Shown: positions 11,075 through 21,101 of the stretch, piece by piece
How positions within the stretch are numbered: position 1 is the stretch's first letter
Layout of the letters: each line of letters begins with the position of its first letter
Source: Porogramme epimiltina
Taxonomy: Eukaryota > Basidiomycota > Agaricomycetes > Polyporales > Polyporaceae
Length of the DNA stretch: 33,754 nucleotides
Reading direction: 5' to 3'
NCBI GenBank assembly: GCA_900155495.1
Contig: FTLJ01001006.1
Location: forward strand, 1-33,754
Program-made: the position numbers and the translations under genes
Notes under the pieces: generated by a model
What the model saw: only the letters and a program-made list of their open reading frames with translations
Database searches by the model: none
What the model was told of the DNA's origin: nothing

Positions 11075-12133
11075 CTACGCAGACATGAAGATGTTGCGAC
11101 GCTGATCCAGGTAGCACGGATGGTCGGGCCAAGCATCACACAAGGCGAGCACCGATCCCGTAAGGGGTTCTAACTTAGCGAACAAGTATGCGCCAAAGCG
11201 ATTAGCGACACTACGATCGTAAGAATCATAAGTAAAACTGAGAGCAATGTGAGGGATGGCCGAGCAGTCGTAACGCGCCCGGAGAGTGCGGGTCAATGCT
11301 TGTTCTGCCTCTGGTACGTAGTACGCCAAGACACGCAACGTCTGTAATTCGGGGACGTGCGAGTTGCCGCCTGGTGCAACGTCGCCGAGTGCCTGGAAGA
11401 AGGCGCGCGGGTTTAACTTCCAATCATCGATCGTCAGCTCCGCCAAGTCCGGGACGCCTTGGAAAAGGTTCCGCCATGTCTGACGGGTGACATCGACTAG
11501 GGGTAGATCCTTGATTACTAGTTGGCGTAGATTGGCTGAAACGAAGCCCCCGAGGTTGGTGATGAGCGCGTGGACCTCCAGGGCCGAGGCTTCGTAGGCT
11601 CTACCTCGAAGAAAATCGGCGGGAATGAGCTGGATGGTGGTGGACCTGATGGGACCCGGACGGTCGCCGACCTGGGAAGTCAAGCCTATGCCGGAATTCT
11701 CGTCGTAGAAAAGGTAGACAGACTTGGCCTCCCGCAGACGGAGGACCAGATTGAATGGCAGTGAGCGCAGAATATCGACCACCCGGTTGGGCAGATCGTC
11801 ACCAGCTATATCAAGCCTAATGTCCAGGTGGGTCGTTGGTGGGACAGTCAGAATGGACAAAGTATGTTCGACTGCGACCGGGGTGTTTTTGAGCACGAGT
11901 TTTTCGACATTGGTGGGTAAAAGCACATTCTGAGGCAAGTCGACATGGTCCAACACGAGGATGAGACCTGGAACCGCAGAGAGAAGTTCTGTGAGATAAA
12001 GGGTGGGGAAAGGTAGTGGGCCGAGGATGACGGTCGATGGTACGAAGCTTCCCCGTAGCGCAGAAAATGGATCTCGAATTTGAAAGGCCTCGCCAGTTGT
12101 GGCCAAAAAGGTCATGGACGGGGGTAAACTCAT
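11075..12133 (-). CDS. LRR-like protein of the F-box-associated type, no F-box (copy C)
   Basis: ORF of 352 residues from the first in-frame ATG (MSLPPSMTF). The frame stays open a few codons further upstream but with no ATG before an intron acceptor. Segments such as LLSAVPGLILVLDHVDLP, NVEKLVLKNTPV, LRQLVIKDLPL and VPDLAELTIDDWKL show the same LRR-like style as copies A and B. It is the shortest copy and lacks most of their N-terminal repeat region. A canonical intron (12197..12142, GTGAGC...TTCTTAG) sits just upstream. Across it the frame is open to about 12459, but the encoded stretch has no domain, so the intron may be in the 5'UTR. Function is unknown. It may be a truncated copy. Confidence 0.6.
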   Translation of the reverse strand: MSLPPSMTFLATTGEAFQIRDPFSALRGSFVPSTVILGPLPFPTLYLTELLSAVPGLILVLDHVDLPQNVLLPTNVEKLVLKNTPVAVEHTLSILTVPPTTHLDIRLDIAGDDLPNRVVDILRSLPFNLVLRLREAKSVYLFYDENSGIGLTSQVGDRPGPIRSTTIQLIPADFLRGRAYEASALEVHALITNLGGFVSANLRQLVIKDLPLVDVTRQTWRNLFQGVPDLAELTIDDWKLNPRAFFQALGDVAPGGNSHVPELQTLRVLAYYVPEAEQALTRTLRARYDCSAIPHIALSFTYDSYDRSVANRFGAYLFAKLEPLTGSVLALCDAWPDHPCYLDQRRNIFMSA

Positions 12134-12141
12134 GCTGAGAA

Positions 12142-12197
12142 CTAAGAAAAGCAGCAATCAATACACATATTCATACCCGTGTAATGACGCGGCTCAC
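12142..12197 (-). other. Intron just upstream of LRR copy C
   Basis: GTGAGC at 12197 to TTTTCTTAG at 12142 (56 nt). It is either a leader intron or the junction to an unrecognised N-terminal coding exon. The upstream frame (…SSLSSHS) joins in phase. Confidence 0.5.
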
Positions 12198-12466
12198 CTG
12201 AGTGGCTGGATAGTGAGGATGCCGGGGGAGGATATGGCTGACGGTGGTCTGAAGTGTGCTCTTTTGTGGGGAAACCGGACACTGAACAACCGCGTGATCG
12301 GATATGCTGCACCAAATGCGAACCTCCTATAGAGGACGGATAAGAAAGACCAAAGCGATGGGGCCACGGAGCATTCTCAAGAGGCCACAGTTGCACGTTG
12401 TCGAGGCCATCACAAGGCGACGACCAAATCTTAACGTTCCGTGGGAATATGTGAGCCACTGCGAGT
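12198..12466. other. Upstream region of LRR copy C and 3' flank of GCP4
   Basis: About 270 bp between two minus-strand genes. Nothing beyond the possible leader exon of copy C can be supported. Confidence 0.35.
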
Positions 12467-14863
12467 TTATGCTAGCCCACCCTGCTTCAGAATGTCCTCT
12501 TCACCGCCACTGTTCGTCGTCCCTTTGGCCGCTCGCCTCCTGGCCATAGGCTTCGAGAATTGTCCGTTGAAGTCCAAGCGTAGAAGTAGACGCTCGACGT
12601 GTCGCCGGACCTCTTCGTCACCCTCAAGACGCTTGCCTCGACGTGTCCGAAGGAACGTGTGGAAACCTAACCCGGTCGTATTTGTCATGCTCGTATTGTA
12701 CGCCATTGATTTTGTTGCATCCGCGCCTGTAGAGAACGGCTGCAGCGTCGTCGATAACGAGAGCTGCTCATAGAATGCGTCCAGCAGCATATGTAATGTC
12801 TGACGATAACGACGGGATCAGACTAGTGTCTGGATCGGGATATGTGGTCGCGTACCTCGTCTATTTCGCCCACAATGGTGTACCGCTCCGCCACCAGGTC
12901 GCCAACCTTGTTACCACCTGGCGCGATACTGCCTTCGAAAAGCAGAGCGGGCAACACATCGCCTCCCCATCGTTCGACTTGTGCTGCGAATCGTTCGCAA
13001 ACCTCGAGCACCATGCGGATGATGTTGGTCAGTGCGGGATTAGACAATAGACTTCCAGTCAGAAGACGCTCGAGGTACATGGTGTGAATATTGCGCAAAG
13101 TTGTAAAATCCAACGGCGGAGTTCCTGACGATAAGTTTGAGGCGGTGCTCAAAGACGCAACAATTCCCGTTCCGCTCTTTGCTCCAGTAGGGACGGAGAC
13201 TCCGCTGTCTTGTGTTGAGCCACCATGGCCTGTCCCCGTTGTCTGGCGTCCAAGGCCACCACTCGGCTTCCCGAGCAACAGGTTCTTCAACCGTCTGAAT
13301 TCTACGTCCACGACGTCCGTCATCACGTACCCAAGAAGGGTGTCTAGAAACCAGTTCATTTCGCGTACAACGCCCCAGCCGCAGCGAAGCAGTTGCTTTC
13401 GCGCCTCTAGGTCCTCTGCAGTGCCTCCTTCTCCAAGGCCAGTCCAGCGCCGGCGCGCACGTTGTGCATTGGACAATGCGGTCCAGCACGTGTGGATCCG
13501 CGTGTGTGTCTTGCGCAGTGCGGATAGGTACGAGAAGAGACCGGCATAAATCTGGAGGTCTGATGCGTGAAGGAACAGGTCGAGTGGCCATTCCACGCTG
13601 TATGTGAGCACAAGAGGCGTGCCGAGGAGTAGGTCGTCGAAAGAAGTCGGCTCTGCAGGGCTGGATAAAGATGACGAGAGCTCCTTGACGGGGGCCGCTG
13701 CAAGGGAAGGGAGGAGAGGCCGGATAGGACCGGCAGGGAGGCGGAAGTGAAGGCGAGCCAGCGAGGGGTCCTGTTGAGCACTGGTGCCGAGGGACGCGCG
13801 CAGGAGTGCAAGATGCAGGTCTTGTTCGCGGATCATTGTACTTGGAGCCATCCTGCCCGTTAATCTTGAAAGCTTCAATCGTTCTATTTCCCGGATGAGT
13901 GAGAGCGCAAACTCGCCGTTCCGAAGAAGGAAGTAATTGGCTCTGCGCGAATGTTAAACGGGAGCACTGGGTCAGTGATAGTGGCACTCACAAGGATTCT
14001 ACGGCCTCGTCGACGTCTTTATGGGTCAAAACATTCAACCATAACCATTCGCTGACTGTCGTTCGTATGTCCGCAACGATACGATCGAACGTGTACTGAT
14101 CTTGCGGAAGGACCGTATTGAGCATCTTGATATGCTCACGCGCGAGATCTTGCGGAAACTGCTTTTCCCACTTCGCAGCCTTCACGGTACCGATTGCTCG
14201 TCCGACGTAAGTGATGGAGTCGCGCGACTGGGTGGATACACAGGACGGGACGGCACCATCAGTCAGGACGTAGTTCTTGTCCGCAAGGGGATCATTTGGC
14301 GAGAGCGTTCCGTGTATGAGGAGGGCTTGAAGTTGAGCTACCCAGACGCGCTGTACAGACTCCGAGAGTCGAGCATAAATGGTCGAAACGCGGTGGATGC
14401 CGGTCTGCGAACGGGTCAACAAAAGGTCAATAAGAGGACCTGGTTTCCAGCGCTCTTGAACTTGTAGGTCCTCAACGAGGGACTCAAGTGATGCGAGGGG
14501 CGCATCCCATTCGGCGAAAATGGCGCGAAGGGATGACAAGGGTACAAATGAACCGCTGGCGACAAGACTGCTGTCCCTCTTGAGGACCTTCGCCTCCGTC
14601 TCCACCACAAGTACCTCGTACTCGTCCTTCAGAATCTGGTTAAGAGTTGCACAGAGCGCGGACACGTAGCGAGAGGATGGACGCGCGAGAGTCTTGCAGG
14701 CGTGCTTGATCTTGCGATAGCGGAGGGCAATCTGCCCGAGAGACTCGAGACACTGCTCCTCGCCGGGATGAAGGAGGGGCGCGAAAGCGGGATGGACGGT
14801 GTGGTCAGTCGGGAAGAGGGAGGAGGAGTGGCCAGCAAGGATGAGAAGGACTTCTGCGATCAT
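12467..14863 (-). CDS. GCP4: Gamma-tubulin complex component 4 (GCP4/Spc97-Spc98 family)
   Basis: Subunit of the gamma-tubulin ring complex, which nucleates microtubules at spindle pole bodies and the cytoplasm. Three exons: 14863..13992, 13942..12856, 12799..12467; total 763 residues. The N-terminus MIAEVLLILAGHSSSLF matches the GCP4-type start (human GCP4 begins MIHELLLALSG). YVGRAIGTVKAAKWE, then IVADIRTTVSEWLW and ANYFLLRNGEFALSLIREIE, mark the junction of GRIP1 and GRIP2. The C-terminal RLLLRLDFNGQF is the hallmark end of GRIP2. A Ser/Pro/Gly-rich insert lies between about residues 530 and 570. The conserved N-terminus specifically favours GCP4 over GCP2/3/5/6. It is head-to-head with RRP1, only 243 bp apart. 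Confidence 0.92.
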
Positions 14864-15106
14864 GCTCGTTGCCTATACATGAGCGCGAGGAGGAGGCGGA
14901 GGGGCAACGCGGGGTGAACAGCTAGGAGGGGAGGAGGCGCGCAACAAGCAAAGGCACGCGTCCCGGACTCGGACGCGTTCAAGACGCGTCTGGCGCGGGA
15001 AAACTTTCTGTCTCTGAGGACTTTCGCCGCTCGCGCTGTCTGCTTGCTCTGCACTCCCGAAACCAAACCAACGCATCCTCCTGTCTACTTGACGCTTTTG
15101 TTTGCC
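14864..15106. promoter_or_regulatory. Shared divergent promoter of GCP4 and RRP1
   Basis: The 243 bp between the two ATGs must hold both core promoters. It is GC-rich, with no clear TATA box on either strand. Confidence 0.5.
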
Positions 15107-16289
15107 ATGACTTCCGAATCTTCAAGCGGGCCGCCACTAGGCAAGTACCTTGCCTCCACCGGTGCGTATTTGAGCAACCCCCTTCGAGATATCCTGCGCC
15201 TCATGCGTCCAAGACAAGAAAACAAGAGACAAAGCCATCAAAAATCTCGCAGCGTTCTTGTCGGATCCGTCTCGCGATGCGCTCCCTAAGTCCGAGATGA
15301 CAAAGTTGTGGAAAGGAGTGTTCTACTGTACGTTCTCGAATGTCGTCGGCCAAAGCCCCGCCTAACTTCGTTCTATGCCCAGGCTACTGGATGTCTGACA
15401 AGCCCCTAGTGCAACAAGCCCTCGCGACAGAAATAGCAGAAATTATCCTCGAGATCACAGACGTATCTGTTTCCCTAGCGTTCTTGCGTGGTTTCTGGGA
15501 ATCAACCGTAAGGGAGTGGAATTCTATTGATCGCCTACGGTACGTACAGTAAATTCTGTGGTGTTTGCTTATTGCATTGATTTCGAGCACTCCAGCATTG
15601 ATAAGTACTATATGCTCATACGGCGGTTCGTGAACGCGTCCTTCCGGTTACTCATGCGGGCAAAATGGGACTCCGGGGCGTGTAAAGAATATAACTCGAT
15701 ACTCACAGACCGAGGAGGACCCCTATGGTACGCTTTGGTTGTTGTTCATAATGCTCCCGCAATTCATGACCTCTTACGTAGCCCCGACGACACACGAGTG
15801 CCCACAAGCCTTGCATACCACCTCTCCGACATCTACCTGGAAGAGCTTGACAAAGCACTAGCAAATTCCCCCGTAGAGTCACCGCTCCCCGCCCCCCTGT
15901 CCACACTCCTTGCACCCTTCTTCGTCCTCTCCTCCCGTACACCGACCACCATCACATACCAACGCATACAGACGGCCCTCATCGACCCGCTCCTCACCGC
16001 GTTGTCCCCGCGGGTAGACTCTGACGACCAACCAAGCCGAAAACGACCTCGTCTGTCAAGCCCACCGTTTGACAACCTCGTATCAAATTCGTGTGCATCC
16101 GAACCTGTATCAGAAGGAGCGCAGAGCACTCTATCACTCCGTAAAATCGTTCTCAAGCAGCTCTTCGACGTTGCGAGCGAACCAGATACTCGTGACGCGA
16201 ACCGCCGCCGGCTCTATGCCCTCTGGAAGGAGCGCGCCGAGGACGATGATGACGCAAGCGGCAGTGACCGGAGCGTGGATGCGAGCTAG
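15107..16289 (+). CDS. RRP1: Ribosomal RNA processing protein RRP1 (Nop52 family)
   Basis: Nucleolar factor for 27S/28S pre-rRNA processing in 60S assembly. Five exons: 15107..15161, 15214..15327, 15383..15539, 15596..15727, 15782..16289; total 321 residues. The Nop52 domain fills the first ~200 residues: [70 protein letters not shown] and SLAYHLSDIYLEELDKAL. The C-terminus carries a basic RKRPR nuclear signal, then an acidic Ser/Asp tail. Intron 4 (15728..15781) is 54 nt and has no stop, so a naive ORF reads through it. Splicing restores GGPLCPDDTRVP, which fits the family better. The ATG at 15107 is the first with the family-like start. Its neighbour RRB1 also serves ribosome assembly. Confidence 0.92.
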
Positions 16290-16433
16290 CTGTATGTTGT
16301 ATTGTATGTCCATATTGACCAGAAGTGCGAAAATAATGATACAGGTATAATGCTTTGTACAAGGTGCTCGTCGAACTTCGTGTTTCACCGCCCCAGTAGG
16401 CCAAGGCGGGCATGCCCATCGACCCCATACAGT

Positions 16434-16463
16434 GACGGCCGCCCACGCTTCTCGTGGGCCGTC
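16434..16463. terminator. GC-rich hairpin between convergent genes
   Basis: GACGG...CCCACG pairs with CGTGGGCCGTC across a CTTCT loop, with a three-base bulge. It lies between the converging 3' ends of RRP1 and the small membrane-protein gene, with a GGGCATGCCC palindrome just upstream. A role in transcript 3' ends is speculative, since eukaryotic termination does not depend on hairpins. Confidence 0.3.
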
Positions 16464-16544
16464 TACCGCTTCTCCGATTAGTCCCAGATTATGCCGTCAT
16501 TGAGCACGGGTACGATGAGGTAGGAGTCGTGCAGCCAATGTGGC

Positions 16545-16894
16545 TCAGTGTTGGGTCTGACGGAGGGCGAGGGTCTCGGCGACGTGGGTGGCTTGGAAGT
16601 CGTGCTTGCCGAAACGCGACCGGCCGATGTAGCCCTTGGGGATCGCGGAAGGGAGCGGGCCGGAAATGAGACTGAGCGAAGAGGCAGGTTAGTATGGCAA
16701 GAAGCAAGCAAGGAGAGTAAATGGAGAACCTTGGCTTAGTCATCTGCTTGTAGACGAAGTAGGCAAGACCAGCTTCGATAGTGCTGAAGAGGATGATTGA
16801 CTGGAAGGCGAACGTCGGTGAGCTACTCTGAAGAGATGTTTGTAAATAAAACTCTGCTTACCGGAGCACGGGAGATGACAAGAGGAGGAAGCAT
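16545..16894 (-). CDS. Small orphan membrane protein (76 aa)
   Basis: Three exons (16894..16862, 16800..16730, 16671..16545) give a 76-residue protein starting MLPPLVISRAP. A single hydrophobic segment follows (SIILFSTIEAGLAYFVY), then a polar tail containing PKGYIGRSRFGKHDFQ and ending LALRQTQH. I do not recognise the family. Size and single-span layout would suit a small mitochondrial or ER membrane subunit, but this is a guess. Intron 1 could instead end at 16828, adding nine residues, but that would make it only 34 nt. Intron 2 has a GTTCTC donor, a perfect-looking ACTAAC branch site and a CTCAG acceptor. A TATA box lies 146 bp upstream. Confidence 0.65.
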
Positions 16895-17030
16895 TGTGGT
16901 GTGGAGTGGGGGGTGAGGAGTGGGGTGTGGTTTGAGTGGTGGGTGCGAGTGCGCTCGAAGGCCGCTGAGAAGACTGGACTGAGTGGAGGTGTGTTGTCGA
17001 ACTGACGAACTACCGAGGGCCAGATGCCCC

Positions 17031-17040
17031 GGCTTTTATA
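17031..17040 (-). promoter_or_regulatory. TATA box of the small membrane-protein gene
   Basis: TATAAAAGCC reads on the minus strand, about 146 bp upstream of the ATG at 16894. It is followed by a pyrimidine-rich, CCACCACTCA-type leader, as in highly expressed fungal genes. Confidence 0.65.
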
Positions 17041-17759
17041 CCTGCGTCCCATCCGTAGCATTACCGTCCGCCCCAAACACGCCACCTTGCGCTTGGCCTT
17101 AGTCTGGCAGGTTCTGAGCAGGACGGTGCATGTCGGAACACATCGACCTGCCCGGGCGCACCCCAGCCCCAGATGGACCGGCGGTGGCTCCGACAAACAC
17201 GCCATCTGCCTACCGGCACAGCCGCAGCCTGGAATCTGGGCGGTGGTTCCCTGAGATCACGTGAAGGGCCCATAGACGTTCTGGACGAAAAAGGCTTCTC
17301 TAGAACCTCCGCCGCCCGGATCCGCCCACAAGCTCAAACAATCGCGTGCACGGAGCCGGTCTGGGCTCTGGACCGCTGCGCAATTATCTCGTCCGGGGTG
17401 CGCTGATCCGGTGAGAAGCATGACGCACCTGCATGCTATTCCCTGATTCCTCACAAGTCCCTTGAGATAGCGCGAGCATGCCTCAAGCGCCAGTAACAAA
17501 ACCATTTGTATTTCCCGCAGGTGCATGATTGAGTCTAGACCCGGTCCCGGTCCCACCTGTCCGAGTCACGTCAAGGTTTTGGAGCGGCGTGTTGGGATCC
17601 GGTGAACATCCATGCACGCACTGCGGTGGAGAGCCGATCGCGAAATGTAATGAGATTAGTGCAAAGCGAATACGAAAAGCTACGGTACATCCCAATCAAA
17701 TTTGCTGTCCGATCCATGGTGTGGTGTCTGGGGAGGTCAGATGACAACCACTGCTAGTG
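17041..17759. other. Intergenic region, no gene seen
   Basis: About 720 bp between the promoter of the small membrane-protein gene and the stop of the TBC gene. Short ORFs on both strands lack domain or splice support, and no repeat or RNA gene is visible. Confidence 0.45.
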
Positions 17760-20093
17760 CTACAAGTCCGGGAGCTCTCGCTCGATCAGCCGCTTCCATG
17801 TACTTTCTCGCCACCACTCGTCCATGCTGTCGATGCGCTCCCAGAGACTTTCTTCGTCGAGGCTATAGATCGCATATTTGCCGTTGTTGAGAGCACGGCC
17901 ATCACGTTTGGCGACTTCCAGCGCCGCTTTGTTCTCCCCACTGTAGAAAGTTAGTCGTAGGGAAATCCCATCAAGGAGATAGCCGTACCGAAGGAGTTCA
18001 AGAAGTTCTTTCTTGTCTGGGAAGAATAAACGAGGTTCCAACACCCCTAATACGGCCAACGCCGCCCTATATAGGAATGCATCGCCTTCTAGGAAGACGA
18101 CGTCCCATACTCGTGCGCATGCTTCGAATGGTAAATGGTCAAGGAACAAAGGCACTAGCCAGTCCGGTAGGTACGCAGCAGGTGATATTTGATGCTGCTT
18201 GAAGTTGAAATAGACTGGGTTAATAGGTTAGCAAAGCACCAGTGATGTCAGTAACGATGACGCACTTTTCGGCATACCATCTGCCAAAAGGGTATCGAAA
18301 ATCCTGGTCGAAGTCAGCAATTAAACGTGGGGCATGCATAAATTACTACCTGTAGTACGCCTCTACCTATACAATCCCGTGTCAGCGAGGTATTGCGACC
18401 GGAGCTCGTACTACGCACTTCGTCCTTCGAAGCCATGCCGCCGTAGAAAGAGCGCAGACAATGGCGCTCCAACAAATTTCGCATGACGATGAAGCCTTGC
18501 ATCGGAGACATGTTGACGAGGATCATCGCAGCGATCTTGGCGATACCTACAACATAGCCCAGGCCCTCGTCCGACCGTGCTACTACCCATGCACAAAGCA
18601 TATCCTTCAGGTCTTGGTACAGTGGGCCCTTTCCAGGCGTAAACAGATGGATGGAGGGTAATGTTGTTTCAATGTCTTCTTCAAGGAGACGTAGCACCGT
18701 TGTAGGAAATGACCCAGAGGCTAATGCTCTTTTCGCTCTCGACAGACACGTTTTGAAGGAATCTGCGAAGCGATTAGCATGTGGTCATCGGCAAACGTGA
18801 CGGGTTCTAGCGCACCTTTGCTCAAGGCGAGGGGGTTGCCGATTGCGTTCTGCCACATTGTCGCGCGAAGCTTCGTCGGGATCCCCTGCCACCACAACCT
18901 GCGCAGCTGCGAGTTTCTCTGTACGACCGTCCAGTCGGGGACGATCTCGCGCTCCCACAACCATATGGACTCTTCGATCTTCCTTTCCCGTGCCATCCGC
19001 CTCTCCTCCAGCGCCCGCCTCCTCTTCTCCTCTGCACCCCGCGAAAGCCCGTCCAGACTGAGTCAATATTGAATATAGTCCACTCGGCGAGCCGGTTACC
19101 GAGCACACGCAGACACTCACCGGCGGCTCTGCTGCGCTTCATCATCTCCTCCCAGTCATGGAGGTGCTTCCTGTCCTCCGTGCGTGGCTTTGGCGGAAGG
19201 TGCGGCGGCCGCGTCTTGCTGATCACTTTGTCGAGCATGCTCGGCCCAACTGAGCGCGTCTGGCGGTGCCGCGCGCTGGCTGCGGGCGGCGTTGTCGGCT
19301 CGGGCGCGGTCGGCGTGGGTGCCGAGGAGGATGAGGCAAGGGGGAGGGGCAGTGCGGACGTCGACGCCGCGTTGGGGTGGGGAGGGTCGATTTTGAGCGA
19401 GGTCGGCGGGCTGCGCGTGCGGAACTCATGCTGCGAGACCGAGTGTTGGTGGTGAGGGGTAGGACGGGAGGCAGAGGAAGTAGTGTGACTGTGTGCCGAG
19501 GTCGTGGTCTCGACGGAGGAGCGCGAGTCGGCGTGCATTTCCCTCGCCTCGGCGTGTGGGACAGACAAGTCGATCTGTACCGCAGGGTAGTCGGCAGGCA
19601 TCTCCTCTGGCTCCTCGTATTGTGGGGCGGGTGGGGAGTCGTTCTCAGACAAAGGTATCTCCTGCGAGGGTTCTGATGAGAGCGGGACGTCGTAGAGCGA
19701 GTCTTGGCGGAAGGACGCCAGTGAGTCCATGCGCGACATAGAGGGGGGCGGTGTCCGCGGAGGCGATACCGAGGGCGGCGAGTCAGGAGGACCATCAATG
19801 TCGAACGTCGAGACAGAGGCATCGGGGTCGACCGAGTACCCGATCTTCGCGGCAATGTTGTCCAGGTCGTCACCGTTTGTGGTCCCGCCGAGCCCCCAGC
19901 CGTGGTCTGCCGCGCCATTCGCATTCATGTTCTTCGCGAGTTCCTTGCGAATCGCCGCCGGGGAGAACTCCGGAACGTCGATGTCGTCCTCGTCGAAGGC
20001 ATCGTCGTTGAGCATGAATGGAGAGGGCAAGCCCCTGTTGACGCCGTTGGTGTAGTGGGCATCATGCTCCTCGTCGTCGGAGTGCATGGCCAT
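17760..20093 (-). CDS. TBC-domain (Rab-GAP-like) protein lacking both catalytic fingers
   Basis: TBC domains normally stimulate Rab GTP hydrolysis in membrane traffic. Seven exons: 20093..19121, 19031..18816, 18762..18419, 18366..18350, 18303..18266, 18214..17989, 17940..17760; total 664 residues. The first ~330 are acidic, Ser/Pro-rich and disordered. A charged helix (KRRRALEERRMARERKIEE) precedes the TBC fold: GIPTKLRATMWQNAIG, LLEEDIETTLPSIHLF, GLGYVVGIAKIAAMIL, YFNFKQHQISPAAYLPDWLVPLF, then a conserved-looking end ERELPDL. The layout resembles TBC1D12/TBC1D14. The Arg-finger motif IxxDxxR has Thr429 in place of Arg, and the YxQG Gln finger is Val468. Both are needed for dual-finger catalysis, so this looks like a pseudo-GAP. 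Exon 4 is 17 nt. Intron 6 (48 nt) is in-frame and stopless. Confidence 0.85.
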
Positions 20094-20270
20094 GGCGAGC
20101 GGGAGGATGGAGATGCAGGGAAGGAGGGTTGCGGCCGCTGCGACCGAGCGACGACGCGACGCTGTGCCCTGCGCTGATGCTTAATTAAGACGCGCCTCGG
20201 GAGCCGGGCCGCTGGATCGAAATAGGCCTGACAGGCCATCGGGACGTCATCCATTCCTCCCACTGCATCC
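20094..20270. promoter_or_regulatory. Shared divergent promoter of the TBC gene and 5-hydroxyisourate hydrolase
   Basis: Only 177 bp separate the two ATGs, so both leaders and core promoters must fit here. The TBC side is pyrimidine-rich on its coding strand. A TTAATTAA palindrome lies at about 20181-20188. No clear TATA box. Confidence 0.5.
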
Positions 20271-20832
20271 ATGTCCAAGTCGCCCATAACTTGCCACGGT
20301 ATGTCGACATCTTGTAATCGAGTTGGATCGTCTAAGGCCATATGTCTGATGCCCTCTAAAGTGCTCAACTCCGCCATCGGGAAACCCGCAGCGGGAGTTC
20401 CTGTCCAGCTACAAGAACTCCAATCGGCCGATGGACCTAACGCGGCTGTCCAGGTCCTTGCGGACGGGTGCGTCATCTATTTCTGTGCGTTGTGCAGACT
20501 AAATTCAAGGATCCAATCTTAGAGTGACCGACTACGACGGTCGTTGCATGCAGCTCTACCCTAACGCTGGCCCCGGCCAACGGCGCGAAGACCTCATTAA
20601 GCTCGAGGCAGGGAAGCTCTACAAGGTTGTGTTCAAAACGAAGGAGTACTTCGAGAGCGTCGGCTCTAAATGCTTCTATCCATGGGTTGAGGTACATTGA
20701 ACCTTTCTACTTGTCTAGAAGTCAACCACTTATACAACACAGGTTACATTCCAGATCGAGAATCCCAGCGAGCACTATCACATACCGCTCCTCATCAGTC
20801 CTTACAGCTACTCCACATACAGGGGCAGCTGA
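20271..20832 (+). CDS. uraH: 5-hydroxyisourate hydrolase (transthyretin-like, urate catabolism)
   Basis: Hydrolyses 5-hydroxyisourate, the product of urate oxidase, to OHCU on the way to allantoin. Four exons: 20271..20298, 20362..20467, 20523..20691, 20743..20832; total 130 residues. The transthyretin-like fold is complete. SPITCHVLN supplies the N-terminal His, [11 protein letters not shown] and TDYDGRC the catalytic Arg, FYPWVEVTFQI follows, and the closing [19 protein letters not shown] carries the second His and the YRGS signature. The C-terminus ends at YRGS with no PTS1 tripeptide, so unlike many homologues it is not obviously peroxisomal. It shares a 177-bp promoter region with the TBC gene. 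No other purine-catabolism gene is nearby. Identity is very secure. Confidence 0.95.
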
Positions 20833-21101
20833 ACGCGGTTGGGGAATTGATCAATATCGACATACGACTGCAGGATGTACTTGTACACATGTGGGATATA
20901 GCGGTGGAAAAACATGACATGCGATGCAGAGGCAATATACAGTTGCAAGAACTAGCGGTACAGCTACGGCGACCCCAAATATATACGCATGCGCGACAAG
21001 ATCAGGGTAGGAGCGAGACATTAAATTACGTACGGTACTTCGGACAATCGGGGATGAAGGGGCTGGGACGAAGGCAGCGCGATGGGACTGACGTTCGCAC
21101 G

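Noticed and set aside
12142..12459. Upstream ORF as N-terminal extension of LRR copy C
   Set aside because: It joins in frame across an intron but encodes no F-box or conserved segment. Not enough support to add it to the CDS.
13040..13987. 315-codon minus-strand ORF
   Set aside because: An alternate frame of GCP4 exon 2. The GRIP2 motifs are in the other frame.
16828..16861. 34-nt intron in the small membrane-protein gene
   Set aside because: Shorter than any other intron modelled here. The 61-nt alternative is also in frame and leaves a cleaner protein.
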